A stretch of 40,558 nt of DNA from Deltaproteobacteria bacterium (lineage in GTDB: Bacteria > Desulfobacterota > Dissulfuribacteria > Dissulfuribacterales > QOAL01). A program made the translations under genes and the position numbers. Of the stretch, positions 33,075 to 40,558 are shown piece by piece. The stretch's first letter is position 1. Every line of letters begins with the position of its first letter. The notes beneath the pieces were generated by a model, which was given only the letters and a program-made list of their open reading frames with translations, did no database searches and was not told the origin of the DNA. The stretch is taken from positions 1 to 40,558 of the forward strand of contig WGDC01000062.1 in the NCBI GenBank assembly GCA_015493475.1. The letters are read 5' to 3'.

Positions 33075-35075
33075 TTACATTTGTTCATTGTCTTTTTTAT
33101 CAGATGCTGCTAGCTTTTTGAATTCTCCAGCACTCATGACCTCCTTTACAAGAAGTGTCTCGGAAACCCTTTCAAGGGCCTCCCGATGGAGGGCGACTAT
33201 ATCCCTCGCCCTCCTATACTGCTCCCTCAAAACCCTTCTTACCTCCTCGTCCACTTGGGCCTGAAGTTCCGGACTCATGGCCTGTTGTTCAGGCATGCCA
33301 GGTATTTTCAGAAACGGGCTATTTTCCCTGACAAGGGCAACAGGTCCAATCTTGTCACTCATACCAAAACGACATACCATACTCCGAGCCATGTCGGTTG
33401 CAACCTCAAGATCATTTTGCGCGCCCGAACTAATCTCGCTAAACACTACTTCTTCCGCCGCCCTGCCGCCGAGGGAGACGCAGATCTTGTCGAGCAGTTC
33501 ATGCTTGGTCATAAGATACCTCTCCTCTTCGGGGAGCTGCATGGTGTAACCCAAGGCTGCCTTGCCCCTTGGGATGATAGAAATCTTGGCAACAGGGGCG
33601 GCGTTGGGACAGTGAAAGGCGACAAGGGCATGGCCAGCCTCGTGATAGGCCACCCTTTTTCTTTCCTTGTCCCCGAGGCGCCTGCTCTTTCGCTCGGGAC
33701 CTGCAAACACCTTCTCTACCGCCGCCTCGAAATGCCTCTGGTGAATCCGACTGGAACCTTCTCTTGCGGCAAGCAACGCCGCTTCGTTCACGATATTCGC
33801 AAGATCAGCGCCTGAAAATCCGGGGGTCCTGAGGGCAATGGCCCTGAGCTCCACGTCGCCGGCAAGGGGTTTGCCTCTGCTGTGGACCTTCAGGATGGCC
33901 TCCCTTCCATTGGCATCCGGGGCGTCCAGCACCACCTGTCTGTCAAAACGGCCCGGCCTGAGGAGCGCAGGATCGAGAACTTCAGGCCGGTTGGTGGCCG
34001 CAAGGAGGATGACCCCGATGTTCGGCTCAAAGCCATCCATCTCGACGAGAAGCTGGTTCAGGGTCTGTTCCCTTTCCTCATTCCCTCCACCCGGGATGCC
34101 GCCTCCCCTGAATTTGCCGATGGCGTCAATCTCGTCAATAAAGATGATGCAGGGGGCATTCTTTTTTGCCTGGTTAAAAAGGTCTCTGACCCTTGCCGCA
34201 CCCACACCAACGAACATTTCAACAAATTCGGAACCGGATATACTGAAAAAGGGAACCTTGGCCTCACCTGCAAGCGCTCTGGCGAGAAGGGTCTTACCAG
34301 TGCCAGGTGGTCCAACAAGGAGCACTCCCTTGGGGATCTTGGCCCCGAGGGCCTGGAATTTTTGAGGCTTTCGCAGGAATTCCACCACCTCTGTCAGCTC
34401 TTCCTTGGCCTCTTCGCAGCCGGCGACGTCGTTGAAGCGGACCCCTGTGTCCTTTTCCACAGAGACCTTCGCCCTTGATTTTCCAATGGAAAGGAGGCCG
34501 CTGCCAGGGGTGCCCATTCCACGCATGAGCAGGAACCACAACCCTATCCAGAACGCGATAGGTACGATGGTCCCCCAGAATATCTGGCCCAACATACTGT
34601 CCTTTGTGCCTGAAAATTCCACCCCCTGGCTTTCAAGCTCATCTACGAGCTTGTCATCCTTGACGCGAATGGTCCTGAATAGAACGATATCGCTTTCCCG
34701 TATGCCTGTCCGTTCAAGGCCCTTGAGCACATCGCTCAGGCTTGGCCTTGCGCCAAAGTCAAACAATCCTACCCCTGGAAACTGTCCCTTGGACTCTTGG
34801 GCCTCCATCTTGGAAAGAGCTTTCTTGAGGGTGTCTATGCCCTTTTGGGGCCCGGTAAACATTATACCCCTGATTTCATCCTCCCCAAGGCGCACCTCTA
34901 ATACCCTGCCTTCCTTGAGCATTTCCTTGAATTCGGAATATGGAATCTGCTTGGTCTGTATGGACACGAGTAGCTGGGGAAGGCCGAGTATCAGGGCAAT
35001 ACCAATCAGCCAGTAGAGAGCAGTGAAAAGGAGCTTGCGATTTCTGTTATTCTGCGGCTTCTTGTCCTGTTTCAT
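33075..35075 (-). CDS. ftsH: ATP-dependent zinc metalloprotease FtsH
   Basis: A 666-residue membrane-anchored AAA+ protease with two N-terminal helices (around 14-34 and 165-185) flanking a periplasmic domain. The AAA module has Walker [14 protein letters not shown], Walker [12 protein letters not shown] and [19 protein letters not shown]. The zinc site is H478-E-A-G-H. FtsH extracts and degrades membrane and short-lived cytosolic proteins, including LpxC in Gram-negatives. The length is normal. A promoter candidate lies just upstream. htrA follows immediately. Confidence 0.98.
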   Translation of the reverse strand: MKQDKKPQNNRNRKLLFTALYWLIGIALILGLPQLLVSIQTKQIPYSEFKEMLKEGRVLEVRLGEDEIRGIMFTGPQKGIDTLKKALSKMEAQESKGQFPGVGLFDFGARPSLSDVLKGLERTGIRESDIVLFRTIRVKDDKLVDELESQGVEFSGTKDSMLGQIFWGTIVPIAFWIGLWFLLMRGMGTPGSGLLSIGKSRAKVSVEKDTGVRFNDVAGCEEAKEELTEVVEFLRKPQKFQALGAKIPKGVLLVGPPGTGKTLLARALAGEAKVPFFSISGSEFVEMFVGVGAARVRDLFNQAKKNAPCIIFIDEIDAIGKFRGGGIPGGGNEEREQTLNQLLVEMDGFEPNIGVILLAATNRPEVLDPALLRPGRFDRQVVLDAPDANGREAILKVHSRGKPLAGDVELRAIALRTPGFSGADLANIVNEAALLAAREGSSRIHQRHFEAAVEKVFAGPERKSRRLGDKERKRVAYHEAGHALVAFHCPNAAPVAKISIIPRGKAALGYTMQLPEEERYLMTKHELLDKICVSLGGRAAEEVVFSEISSGAQNDLEVATDMARSMVCRFGMSDKIGPVALVRENSPFLKIPGMPEQQAMSPELQAQVDEEVRRVLREQYRRARDIVALHREALERVSETLLVKEVMSAGEFKKLAASDKKDNEQM

Positions 35076-35143
35076 AAAAAAATTCGCAACTTACCTGCGA
35101 GCGCACGCATAGGGAAAGACCCACCTGAAATATGAATATTTTG

Positions 35144-35171
35144 AACATAGGCAGCAAATATCACAAGTCAA
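35144..35171 (-). promoter_or_regulatory. Candidate sigma70 promoter for ftsH
   Basis: On the minus strand, TTGACT (35166-35171), a 16-bp spacer and TATGTT (35144-35149) lie in the 106-base gap after tmk, about 65 bases before the ftsH ATG. This would let the ftsH-htrA-hisD run be expressed apart from smr-tmk. Confidence 0.5.
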
Positions 35172-35181
35172 GAAGGTCGGA

Positions 35182-35796
35182 TTAAATTCGGCTTTCCAGT
35201 GCGAGAATAATCAGTTTCATAGCGTCCCGTCTCAACCTTTCAACTGGCAGTCTTGCATCAAGAGGTATACATCCGTTTCTTATCTCCGTGTATATTCGAG
35301 CAACGTTCTTCAGGTAATCAAGTTGCTCGAAGTTGTTCGCTTCTTCGCCCCTGCCGAGTCTTATTCTCCTGACCGCCTCATCAGGTTCAATCTCAAGAAA
35401 CAGGCACAGGTCGGGCTCTATGGACATGAGCCTGCACTCGGCGAGAATCTTCTTGGGGTTGAGCCCCCTGGCCCCTTGGTATGCTGCAGTGGAGAAGAAG
35501 TACCTGTCACAGATAACAATCCTGCCCTCCTTGAGGGCGGGCATTATGACATTTTCAACATGTTCCCGGCGGTCCTTTCTGAAAAGGTCAAGCTCCTCCC
35601 TCGGAGATAGCCTCTCGCTGGCGAGGAAACTCTGGCGAAGCAGTGAACCCCATTTGCCCTTGGTCGGTTCAAATGTGACAAGGCAGTCCTTGCCCAGCTT
35701 TTTAAGGGCAAGGTACAGGTTATTGGCAAGAGTACTCTTTCCTGCGCCGTCTATCCCTTCAAGCACCACAAACAGGCCAGAATAGGGATTTCTCAT
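35182..35796 (-). CDS. tmk: Thymidylate kinase
   Basis: Tmk phosphorylates dTMP to dTDP. The 204-residue protein has the P-loop LEGIDGAGKSTLA, the dTMP-binding DRYFFSTAAYQGARGLNP, and a LID region with arginines (RRIRLGRGEEANNFEQ). The ATG at 35796 overlaps the stop of the Smr-domain gene as ATGA. The length is normal for the family. Confidence 0.96.
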   Translation of the reverse strand: MRNPYSGLFVVLEGIDGAGKSTLANNLYLALKKLGKDCLVTFEPTKGKWGSLLRQSFLASERLSPREELDLFRKDRREHVENVIMPALKEGRIVICDRYFFSTAAYQGARGLNPKKILAECRLMSIEPDLCLFLEIEPDEAVRRIRLGRGEEANNFEQLDYLKNVARIYTEIRNGCIPLDARLPVERLRRDAMKLIILALESRI

Positions 35797-36608
35797 CTTT
35801 TCCCCTTCGTTTTTTTTACAGGCCTTTTCCTCAGGAGCACGTAGGTCACCCCGGGGCCACCGTCCCAGGACGGGGCGCTGCTGTAAGCGAGTACGTAGCG
35901 TCTAAACCGTCCTCTGTTAAGGAAATCCTTTACCAGCCCTTTCAATACAGGTTCCCCGGCAGAAGACTTGCCCCTTCCATGGATGAAGGCTATAGCCCTT
36001 CTATTATTCATAAGGGCATCTGACATGAAGCCATCCATGACCTGAAGCGCCTCGTCCGTCCTGAGCCCGTGTAGTTCGCAGTAGGCATGAATGGCAAACT
36101 GCCCTTTTCTAAGTTTTCTGACAAGGGACCTGTCCATGTTAAACACCGGGCCATCCATGTATTCCGGTATTTTTTCGACTGGAAGAGGGCGCTCACCCCT
36201 GATCAGCGCTGCGAGTTCACGGATACCTCTGCTTATATCCATGGATTCTGTCATCACTTTGGCTTCCATGGTGTGTTCTTTAGTCTGCCGAGGACTATGC
36301 CCTGATGTCCTGTTTTCAAGAGGGCGTACATCTTTCATAGCCTCAAGAAATATTTCCTGCTCGGTTTTGTCCGCTTCCGTTTTTTCGCGGCATCCACGGT
36401 TTAGGCCCCTTTTCAGGCTGCTCTTCTTCGGTATGGTCTCTATGATCCTTCCAAGGTTTTTAAAGGGCCTGTTCCTGAGGCTTCCGCCTTCATCCTTATG
36501 GATATATTCAGACCAATGTGGCCGTCGATCTTCCATAGTTGACAAAAACCTTTTTAAACCCCGGATGTTTTCCAGGGCCTTGCCTATCAAGAATTCCTTT
36601 CTTCTCAT
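35793..36608 (-). CDS. Smr-domain protein
   Basis: A 271-residue protein whose C-terminal third is an Smr (small MutS-related) domain: ELHGLRTDEALQVMDGF, AFIHGRGKSSAGEPVLKGLV and PGVTYVLLRKRP. Smr domains bind DNA or RNA and several nick nucleic acid; the glycine-rich HGRGKSS loop is conserved here. The N-terminal half is basic, low in recognisable motifs and probably flexible. The ATG at 36608 has no strong ribosome site. The gene overlaps tmk by four bases. Nuclease function is inferred only from the family. Confidence 0.87.
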   Translation of the reverse strand: MRRKEFLIGKALENIRGLKRFLSTMEDRRPHWSEYIHKDEGGSLRNRPFKNLGRIIETIPKKSSLKRGLNRGCREKTEADKTEQEIFLEAMKDVRPLENRTSGHSPRQTKEHTMEAKVMTESMDISRGIRELAALIRGERPLPVEKIPEYMDGPVFNMDRSLVRKLRKGQFAIHAYCELHGLRTDEALQVMDGFMSDALMNNRRAIAFIHGRGKSSAGEPVLKGLVKDFLNRGRFRRYVLAYSSAPSWDGGPGVTYVLLRKRPVKKTKGKR

Positions 36609-36899
36609 TCATCAAGTTAATTAATGGATGGCTTTATAGCAAGGCTGGCAATGTTTCTGTTAAATCTATTGACATTACCTTGCCGATAGTATCACTATTC
36701 CTTTTTTGAGGCTGAGGTCAATTTTTTGAGGATACCTTAGAAGAACAAGTATTTTGTTCAAGATCAAGGCCCGAAGAGTCCCTGAAAGCGCCGTATACTT
36801 AGCTTTGCGTATGTGGATTTTTTGCGGCGAGAACGCAGATATTTGTCAAAGACAACGTCTCGCAAGGGCCTCTTATAGGGTCAAAGAGTAAAAAAGTAT
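36609..36899. other. Divergent region before the helicase gene
   Basis: This 291-base gap separates the Smr-domain gene (minus) from the helicase (plus). It holds a perfect TTGACA at 36669-36674 but no equally good -10. A 10-bp direct repeat TTTTTTGAGG occurs at 36702-36711 and 36722-36731 (20-bp period). Near the helicase start, GCGAGA and TCTCGC flank an inner TTGTC/GACAA hairpin around 36829-36866. No gene was seen. Confidence 0.5.
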
Positions 36900-39089
36900 A
36901 TGGAATCCCACCTTAAAAAGAGAGAAATATCCTTGGAAAGGGAGCTTAATTCAGCACAGTACCAAGCCGTAATGCACCAAGGCGGCCCTCTTCTTGTCAT
37001 AGCAGGGGCGGGCAGCGGTAAGACCAGAACCCTCGTATACAGGGTGGCAAGACTTATCACGGAGGGTGAGGACCCTTCATCCATCCTCCTTCTTACTTTT
37101 ACAAGGAAAGCGGCCGCCACAATGCTCGAAAGGGCCGCATCTGTCGGGGGAAGGGAATGTCTCAAGGTGCACGGCGGGACCTTTCACGGCTTCTGCCACA
37201 GGATGCTCCGGAGGCACGCCCACCTTATAGGTTTTCCCGCCGGCTTTACAATAATGGACCAGTCCGACAGCCAGGACCTGATTCACCTCCTTGCAAGACA
37301 GCTTGAGTTTACGGGAAAAGGCAAAAAGTTTCCCTCAAAGGGCGTACTGTGCACCATGTTCAGCAAGGCAGCAAATTCCGGCTGCATGATTGATGAGGTG
37401 GTAGAAGGCTTTTATCCCCACATGACAGGGCACATCCAGGCCATATCTACCCTGTTCCAGGCGTACAGGGACTATAAGAAGGCCCACGGCCTTATGGACT
37501 ATGACGATCTCCTCCTTCACTGGCTGAGGATACTGAGGGAGTTCCCGGAGGTTAGCCAGACTGTTTCAAACACCTACAGGCACTTGATGATTGATGAGTA
37601 CCAGGATACCAACAGTGTCCAGGCAGAGATGGTCAGGCTTATGGCCGTGGGACGCAACAACGTCATGGCCGTGGGGGACGACTCCCAATCCATTTATTCC
37701 TTCAGGGGAGCCAATTTCAAGAATATCCTGGACTTTCCCAAGATGTTTCCTGGTACGCGCATCATTAAGCTTGAGAAGAATTACCGGACCACCCAGCCTA
37801 ACCTTGATTGCACTAACGCCATAATCGCCAATGCGCGGCAGAAGTTCACGAAGCACCTCACAGCTCACAGGGCCGGGGGCTCAAAACCGGTCCTGTTTGT
37901 GGGTATGGACGAGGAAGAGCAGGCGAGATTCATCGTGCAGTCAATAAGCCAATTTATTGAAAAGGGGGTGGAGCCAGGCGAGATCGCAGTGCTTTTCCGG
38001 GCCGCCTTTCACTCTTTCGGCCTTGAGACGCATCTTAACAGGGCGGGGATTTCCTTTATCAAACGTGGAGGCATGCGCCTCGTGGATGCAGCCCACATAA
38101 AAGACCTGATTTGCCTGCTGAGGGTAATGATAAACCCCCTTGACAGGCTTAGTCTGAACCGGGTTCTACTCCTAATCGATCGGCTTGGGCCGAAAAGTGC
38201 TGAGAAGGTATACAGGGCCATGGTAAAGGCGGAGTCTCCGCTCCATGCCCTGTCTGATTTTAGTGGTCGGGCCGCCTATGTTCAGGAAGTCAGGGATCTC
38301 GGCGGCCTCCTCTTGTCGCTTTCAGAATCTTCGAAAGACCTCGGCGGTCTTATGGGAGAGCTCGTTAAGTGGTACAGGCCCCATCTTGAATCGAGATATT
38401 TTGATGACTATCCGAAAAGGCTTCAGGAACTTGAGCAATTACGGGCAATTTCTGCCAACTACAGCGATGCCATTGAGTTTCTCTCTGACCTTGCCCTTGA
38501 CCCTCCGGAAGCTGACCAGGCCAAGGATGAATCGGGAAAACTGATTCTATCCACTATCCATTCCGCCAAGGGACTTGAATGGAAGGTGGTTTTCTTGATG
38601 GGATTGTGCGAGGGACGTTTTCCTTCACGCTTTGCTGAAAACAGCCCGGATGAAATAGAGGAGGAGAGACGTCTTTTCTACGTTGCAGCAACAAGGGCAA
38701 AGGATCACCTCTACCTGTGCTATCCAAGCTTTATAAATGTGCAGGGGGCCGGACTGATGCCGGCAAGGCCAAGCAGATTCCTTGACGAGATACCAGAAGG
38801 GCTTATAGAGGTGAAACGATTTGGGGATGCAGCTATGAGCAGGCGCACAAGGGAAGCCGCGGATAAGAAGGCCGCTTCTCCGGCAGCTCTCCATGGGAAA
38901 CATTCACGGAGGGCAAAGACGGCACACAGGATGGGTAACGAGTTCCAGGCCGGCGACAGGGTGCGCCATTCCATATTCGGCAAGGGTACAGTGGTGGAAT
39001 CCATTGACAAGGTGAGGGTAAAGGTCCTCTTTGATGCGGCCGGGGAAAAGACCTTGAGGCTAGACTTTACATCCCTGTTCATACTTTGA
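36900..39089 (+). CDS. UvrD/PcrA/Rep-type SF1A DNA helicase
   Basis: A 729-residue 3'-5' superfamily 1 helicase. It starts LNSAQYQAVMHQGGPLLVIA, with Walker A GAGSGKTRTLVYR. Walker B is LMIDEYQDTNSVQ, followed by GDDSQSIYSFRGA, the motif LEKNYRTT, and the late STIHSAKGLEWKVVFLMG and VAATRAKDHLYL. The C-terminal GDRVRHSIFGKGTVV with its beta-rich tail matches the PcrA/UvrD tudor-like domain that binds RNA polymerase. Such helicases act in nucleotide excision repair, mismatch repair and replication restart. Paralogue identity cannot be settled by eye. The ATG at 36900 has no strong ribosome site. Its stop overlaps the next start as ATGA-like TGATG. Confidence 0.93.
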   Translation: MESHLKKREISLERELNSAQYQAVMHQGGPLLVIAGAGSGKTRTLVYRVARLITEGEDPSSILLLTFTRKAAATMLERAASVGGRECLKVHGGTFHGFCHRMLRRHAHLIGFPAGFTIMDQSDSQDLIHLLARQLEFTGKGKKFPSKGVLCTMFSKAANSGCMIDEVVEGFYPHMTGHIQAISTLFQAYRDYKKAHGLMDYDDLLLHWLRILREFPEVSQTVSNTYRHLMIDEYQDTNSVQAEMVRLMAVGRNNVMAVGDDSQSIYSFRGANFKNILDFPKMFPGTRIIKLEKNYRTTQPNLDCTNAIIANARQKFTKHLTAHRAGGSKPVLFVGMDEEEQARFIVQSISQFIEKGVEPGEIAVLFRAAFHSFGLETHLNRAGISFIKRGGMRLVDAAHIKDLICLLRVMINPLDRLSLNRVLLLIDRLGPKSAEKVYRAMVKAESPLHALSDFSGRAAYVQEVRDLGGLLLSLSESSKDLGGLMGELVKWYRPHLESRYFDDYPKRLQELEQLRAISANYSDAIEFLSDLALDPPEADQAKDESGKLILSTIHSAKGLEWKVVFLMGLCEGRFPSRFAENSPDEIEEERRLFYVAATRAKDHLYLCYPSFINVQGAGLMPARPSRFLDEIPEGLIEVKRFGDAAMSRRTREAADKKAASPAALHGKHSRRAKTAHRMGNEFQAGDRVRHSIFGKGTVVESIDKVRVKVLFDAAGEKTLRLDFTSLFIL

Positions 39090-39649
39090 TGGCAAGGTAT
39101 CTTTCCGCAGCCTGGATCTGTTTCATCCTGTGCGCATGGCCTTGCCATGTCGTCCATGGAAAGGGGCTTCGCTGTTGGATCATTTACGATTTCGAGTCTC
39201 AGAGGGAGCTTTCGGGCTTGATTTACAAGTGCCACACATGGTTCGAGTTAGACCGGTGTTACGCCACCCACGGCTCAAAGAGCCTGAGGTTAGAAATGTA
39301 TCCGCCGGAGGAATATCCGGGATTGAGCCTCGGAGACTTAAAAGGGCCTTGGAAAAACGTTCGCCAGATTAAGCTCGACATTTACAATCCCGAGGAGAAC
39401 GATATCACCTTGACCATGAGGATAGATGACAGGGATGATGACCCGCCCTACGGTGACAGGATAAACGAAAGGCTCCTTATTCATCCTGGCCTTAACCACG
39501 TTGTATTGGACCTAAAAAGGCTTCTTACCTCCGGTACGGGGAGGCGACTTGTGCCGAGAAAGATTTGCGCATTCATGATTTTTTTGACCCATCCAAGGGC
39601 CCCGGTTACTATTTTTGTTGACAATATCCGCCTCTGTGAAGAAAAATAG
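39089..39649 (+). CDS. Exported protein, carbohydrate-binding-like fold
   Basis: A 186-residue protein with a signal peptide (residues 1 to about 24, cleavage near VHG-KG). The body is beta-rich and reads like a jelly-roll or galactose-binding fold: a sheet phrase SKSLRLEMYPPEEYPGLSL, then IKLDIYNPEENDITLTMRID, and the terminal FVDNIRLCEEK typical of such modules. No catalytic motif is visible. Its ATG at 39089 overlaps the helicase stop by one base. I recognise no specific family; a surface or periplasmic binding role is inferred. Confidence 0.7.
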   Translation: MARYLSAAWICFILCAWPCHVVHGKGLRCWIIYDFESQRELSGLIYKCHTWFELDRCYATHGSKSLRLEMYPPEEYPGLSLGDLKGPWKNVRQIKLDIYNPEENDITLTMRIDDRDDDPPYGDRINERLLIHPGLNHVVLDLKRLLTSGTGRRLVPRKICAFMIFLTHPRAPVTIFVDNIRLCEEK

Positions 39650-39675
39650 CCCTATCAAACAAAAAAGGGGTTTTT

Positions 39676-40215
39676 ATGGCTGAAGAGTGTACCATCGACC
39701 ATTCAAATATATTTATAAAGGTGCCATGTTTTCTAACTGGCAAGCTCGTCCTTGATACAGACAGGGAAAGGATTCGGCAGAAGATCGCAAAATACCTTGT
39801 TAATGAAAAGGGGTACAAAATCAGCGACTTCGAGCTTGACAGGGAGATACATCTCGAGGCGAACAATGAAAAGATCGTCTCCTTTGTAGACCTCGTCGTG
39901 AGAATAAATGACCGATCGCTCATGATAATCCGTTGCGGGCCGGGTTCTGTCATCACCAGAGAGGCGGGCACAGTCGCCGCCGCAAGGCTCCTTGAAGAGG
40001 ACTATATCATTCCCTGGGCGGTTCAGGCAAACCTCTTCGACGCATCCTTTATCGACGTGAGAAAGAAAAAGGCCGTTGGATACGGTTGGGATTCCATTCC
40101 TGCCCGGTCAGGGCTTATAAAGATAACCTCTGCCAACTGGCCGCCTCCAAAGCTGCCCAAGGACCGCGTCCCGTTTGAAAGGCAAATTCTTTACTCCTAT
40201 GATACCCATGGGTGA
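39676..40215 (+). CDS. HsdR N-terminal-like protein, degenerate nuclease fold
   Basis: A 179-residue soluble protein whose centre resembles the type I restriction HsdR N-terminal (PD-(D/E)xK) domain: VNEKGYKISDFELDREIHLE, FVDLVVRINDRSLMIIRCG and GPGSVITREAGTVAAARLLE. The aspartate of FVD aligns with the first active-site acid, but the usual E-x-K of IECK is RCG here. It therefore probably cannot cleave DNA. No other restriction-modification gene is near. The ATG at 39676 follows AAAAAAGGGG. It lies between the exported protein and lnt on one strand. Function is unknown; nucleic-acid binding is a guess from the fold. Confidence 0.7.
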   Translation: MAEECTIDHSNIFIKVPCFLTGKLVLDTDRERIRQKIAKYLVNEKGYKISDFELDREIHLEANNEKIVSFVDLVVRINDRSLMIIRCGPGSVITREAGTVAAARLLEEDYIIPWAVQANLFDASFIDVRKKKAVGYGWDSIPARSGLIKITSANWPPPKLPKDRVPFERQILYSYDTHG

Positions 40216-40225
40216 AGGTCCCGTT

Positions 40226-40249
40226 TTAAGACGTTGGGCGACGTCTTAA
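40226..40249. repeat. Perfect 9-bp inverted repeat before lnt
   Basis: TTAAGACGT (40226-40234) and ACGTCTTAA (40241-40249) form perfect arms around TGGGCG. No U-tract follows in either direction, and lnt begins 14 bases later, so an operator or a translational hairpin is more likely than a terminator. Confidence 0.55.
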
Positions 40250-40262
40250 TATGTAAATAAAA

Positions 40263-40558
40263 GTGGGTGTCTGCTTACTGGCCGGATTTTCCGCTCTTCT
40301 CCTCGCATCTGCCTTTCCTGATATTTCGTTCTGGCCGGCGGCTTTTGTGGCCCTCATTCCTCTAGCCCAGGCGCTTGAGACGGTAGAGCAGAAAAACGCC
40401 TTTAAGACGGGTTTCGTTTGGGGCATCCTGTTTTTTTTTTCTCTCCTCTGGTGGCTTGCGCCCACAATTTCCACTTACGGGCATATACACATCCTGCTAT
40501 CGGTTCCGATAGTCATCTGCCTTTGTTGTTACCTGGCCATGTACCCGGGAATCTGGGC
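40263..40558 (+). CDS. lnt: Apolipoprotein N-acyltransferase, 3'-truncated
   Basis: Only the first 98 codons are in the window. They encode hydrophobic helices with the Lnt pattern: LLASAFPDISFWPAAFVALI, then PLAQALE, a short loop with AFKTGFVWGILFFFSLLWWL, and a further helix. Lnt adds the third acyl chain to lipoproteins in the inner membrane; the catalytic triad lies beyond the edge. The start is probably GTG at 40263, because TAA occurs in frame three codons upstream; the ribosome site is weak. It follows the HsdR-N-like gene. Confidence 0.82.
   Translation, partial: MGVCLLAGFSALLLASAFPDISFWPAAFVALIPLAQALETVEQKNAFKTGFVWGILFFFSLLWWLAPTISTYGHIHILLSVPIVICLCCYLAMYPGIW

Noticed and set aside
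1-40558. CRISPR arrays, insertion sequences or prophage
   Set aside because: No repeat-spacer pattern, transposase, integrase or phage structural gene was found by reading either strand.

Overview
The window reads as a chromosomal segment of an anaerobic, cytochrome-rich Desulfobacterota (deltaproteobacterial) organism. The evidence is the rplM-rpsI-argC order, two multihaem c-type cytochromes (eight and nine CxxCH motifs), a selenocysteine tRNA, a PurF of the Fe-S type, and housekeeping proteins with delta-type sequences. This placement is inferred from gene content; no species is claimed. Most of the window is core genome. No prophage, insertion sequence or CRISPR array was seen.

Layout. 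1-1005: 3' part of an AI-2E/PerM-type membrane protein. 1047-1838 (-): YkgJ-type cysteine-cluster protein. 1916-3885 (+): rplM-rpsI, a terminator, then argC. 4039-6349 (-): glycine-zipper lipoprotein and an octahaem cytochrome resembling the hydroxylamine oxidoreductase superfamily. 6806-10343 (+): a sensor-PAS-kinase-receiver hybrid kinase diverging from the cytochrome, overlapping nth. 10657-11237 (+): cold-shock protein and RRM protein, each with a terminator. 11420-15964 (+): ABC-F ATPase, tsaD and a nonahaem lipoprotein cytochrome. 16114-17741: divergent serine hydrolase and small exported protein. 17824-17921: selC. 18004-18552 (-): decayed CPA1 Na+/H+ antiporter. 18589-21144 (-): glgX-type debranching enzyme and a DUF5658-like membrane protein. 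21451-21672 (+): small four-cysteine protein behind a candidate sigma54 promoter. 21685-28910 (-): carA-carB-purF-kdsD-ssb. 29077-36608 (-): smr-tmk, then ftsH-htrA-hisD-ABC ATPase-HIT. 36900-40558 (+): UvrD/PcrA-type helicase, exported jelly-roll-like protein, catalytically degenerate HsdR-N-like protein and the start of lnt.

How they work together. The carA-carB-purF-kdsD-ssb run joins carbamoyl-phosphate supply, purine entry, Kdo precursor synthesis and single-strand DNA binding. The tmk-ftsH-htrA-hisD run joins dTMP kinase, membrane and periplasmic proteolysis and the last step of histidine synthesis. The cytochromes, the divergent hybrid kinase and selC belong to the organism's anaerobic respiratory side.

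The most interesting unexplained signals are: (1) two 18-bp direct repeats spaced 22 bp, each nearly palindromic, just upstream of a GG-N10-GC sigma54-type promoter for the four-cysteine protein; (2) the decayed antiporter beside selC, with one in-frame TGA followed at once by a perfect 8-bp hairpin; (3) the HsdR-N-like protein whose usual E-x-K is replaced; (4) a hairpin predicted at the extreme 5' end of the carA transcript; (5) the octahaem cytochrome divergent from a hybrid kinase. All similarity statements come from reading motifs, not from database searches.
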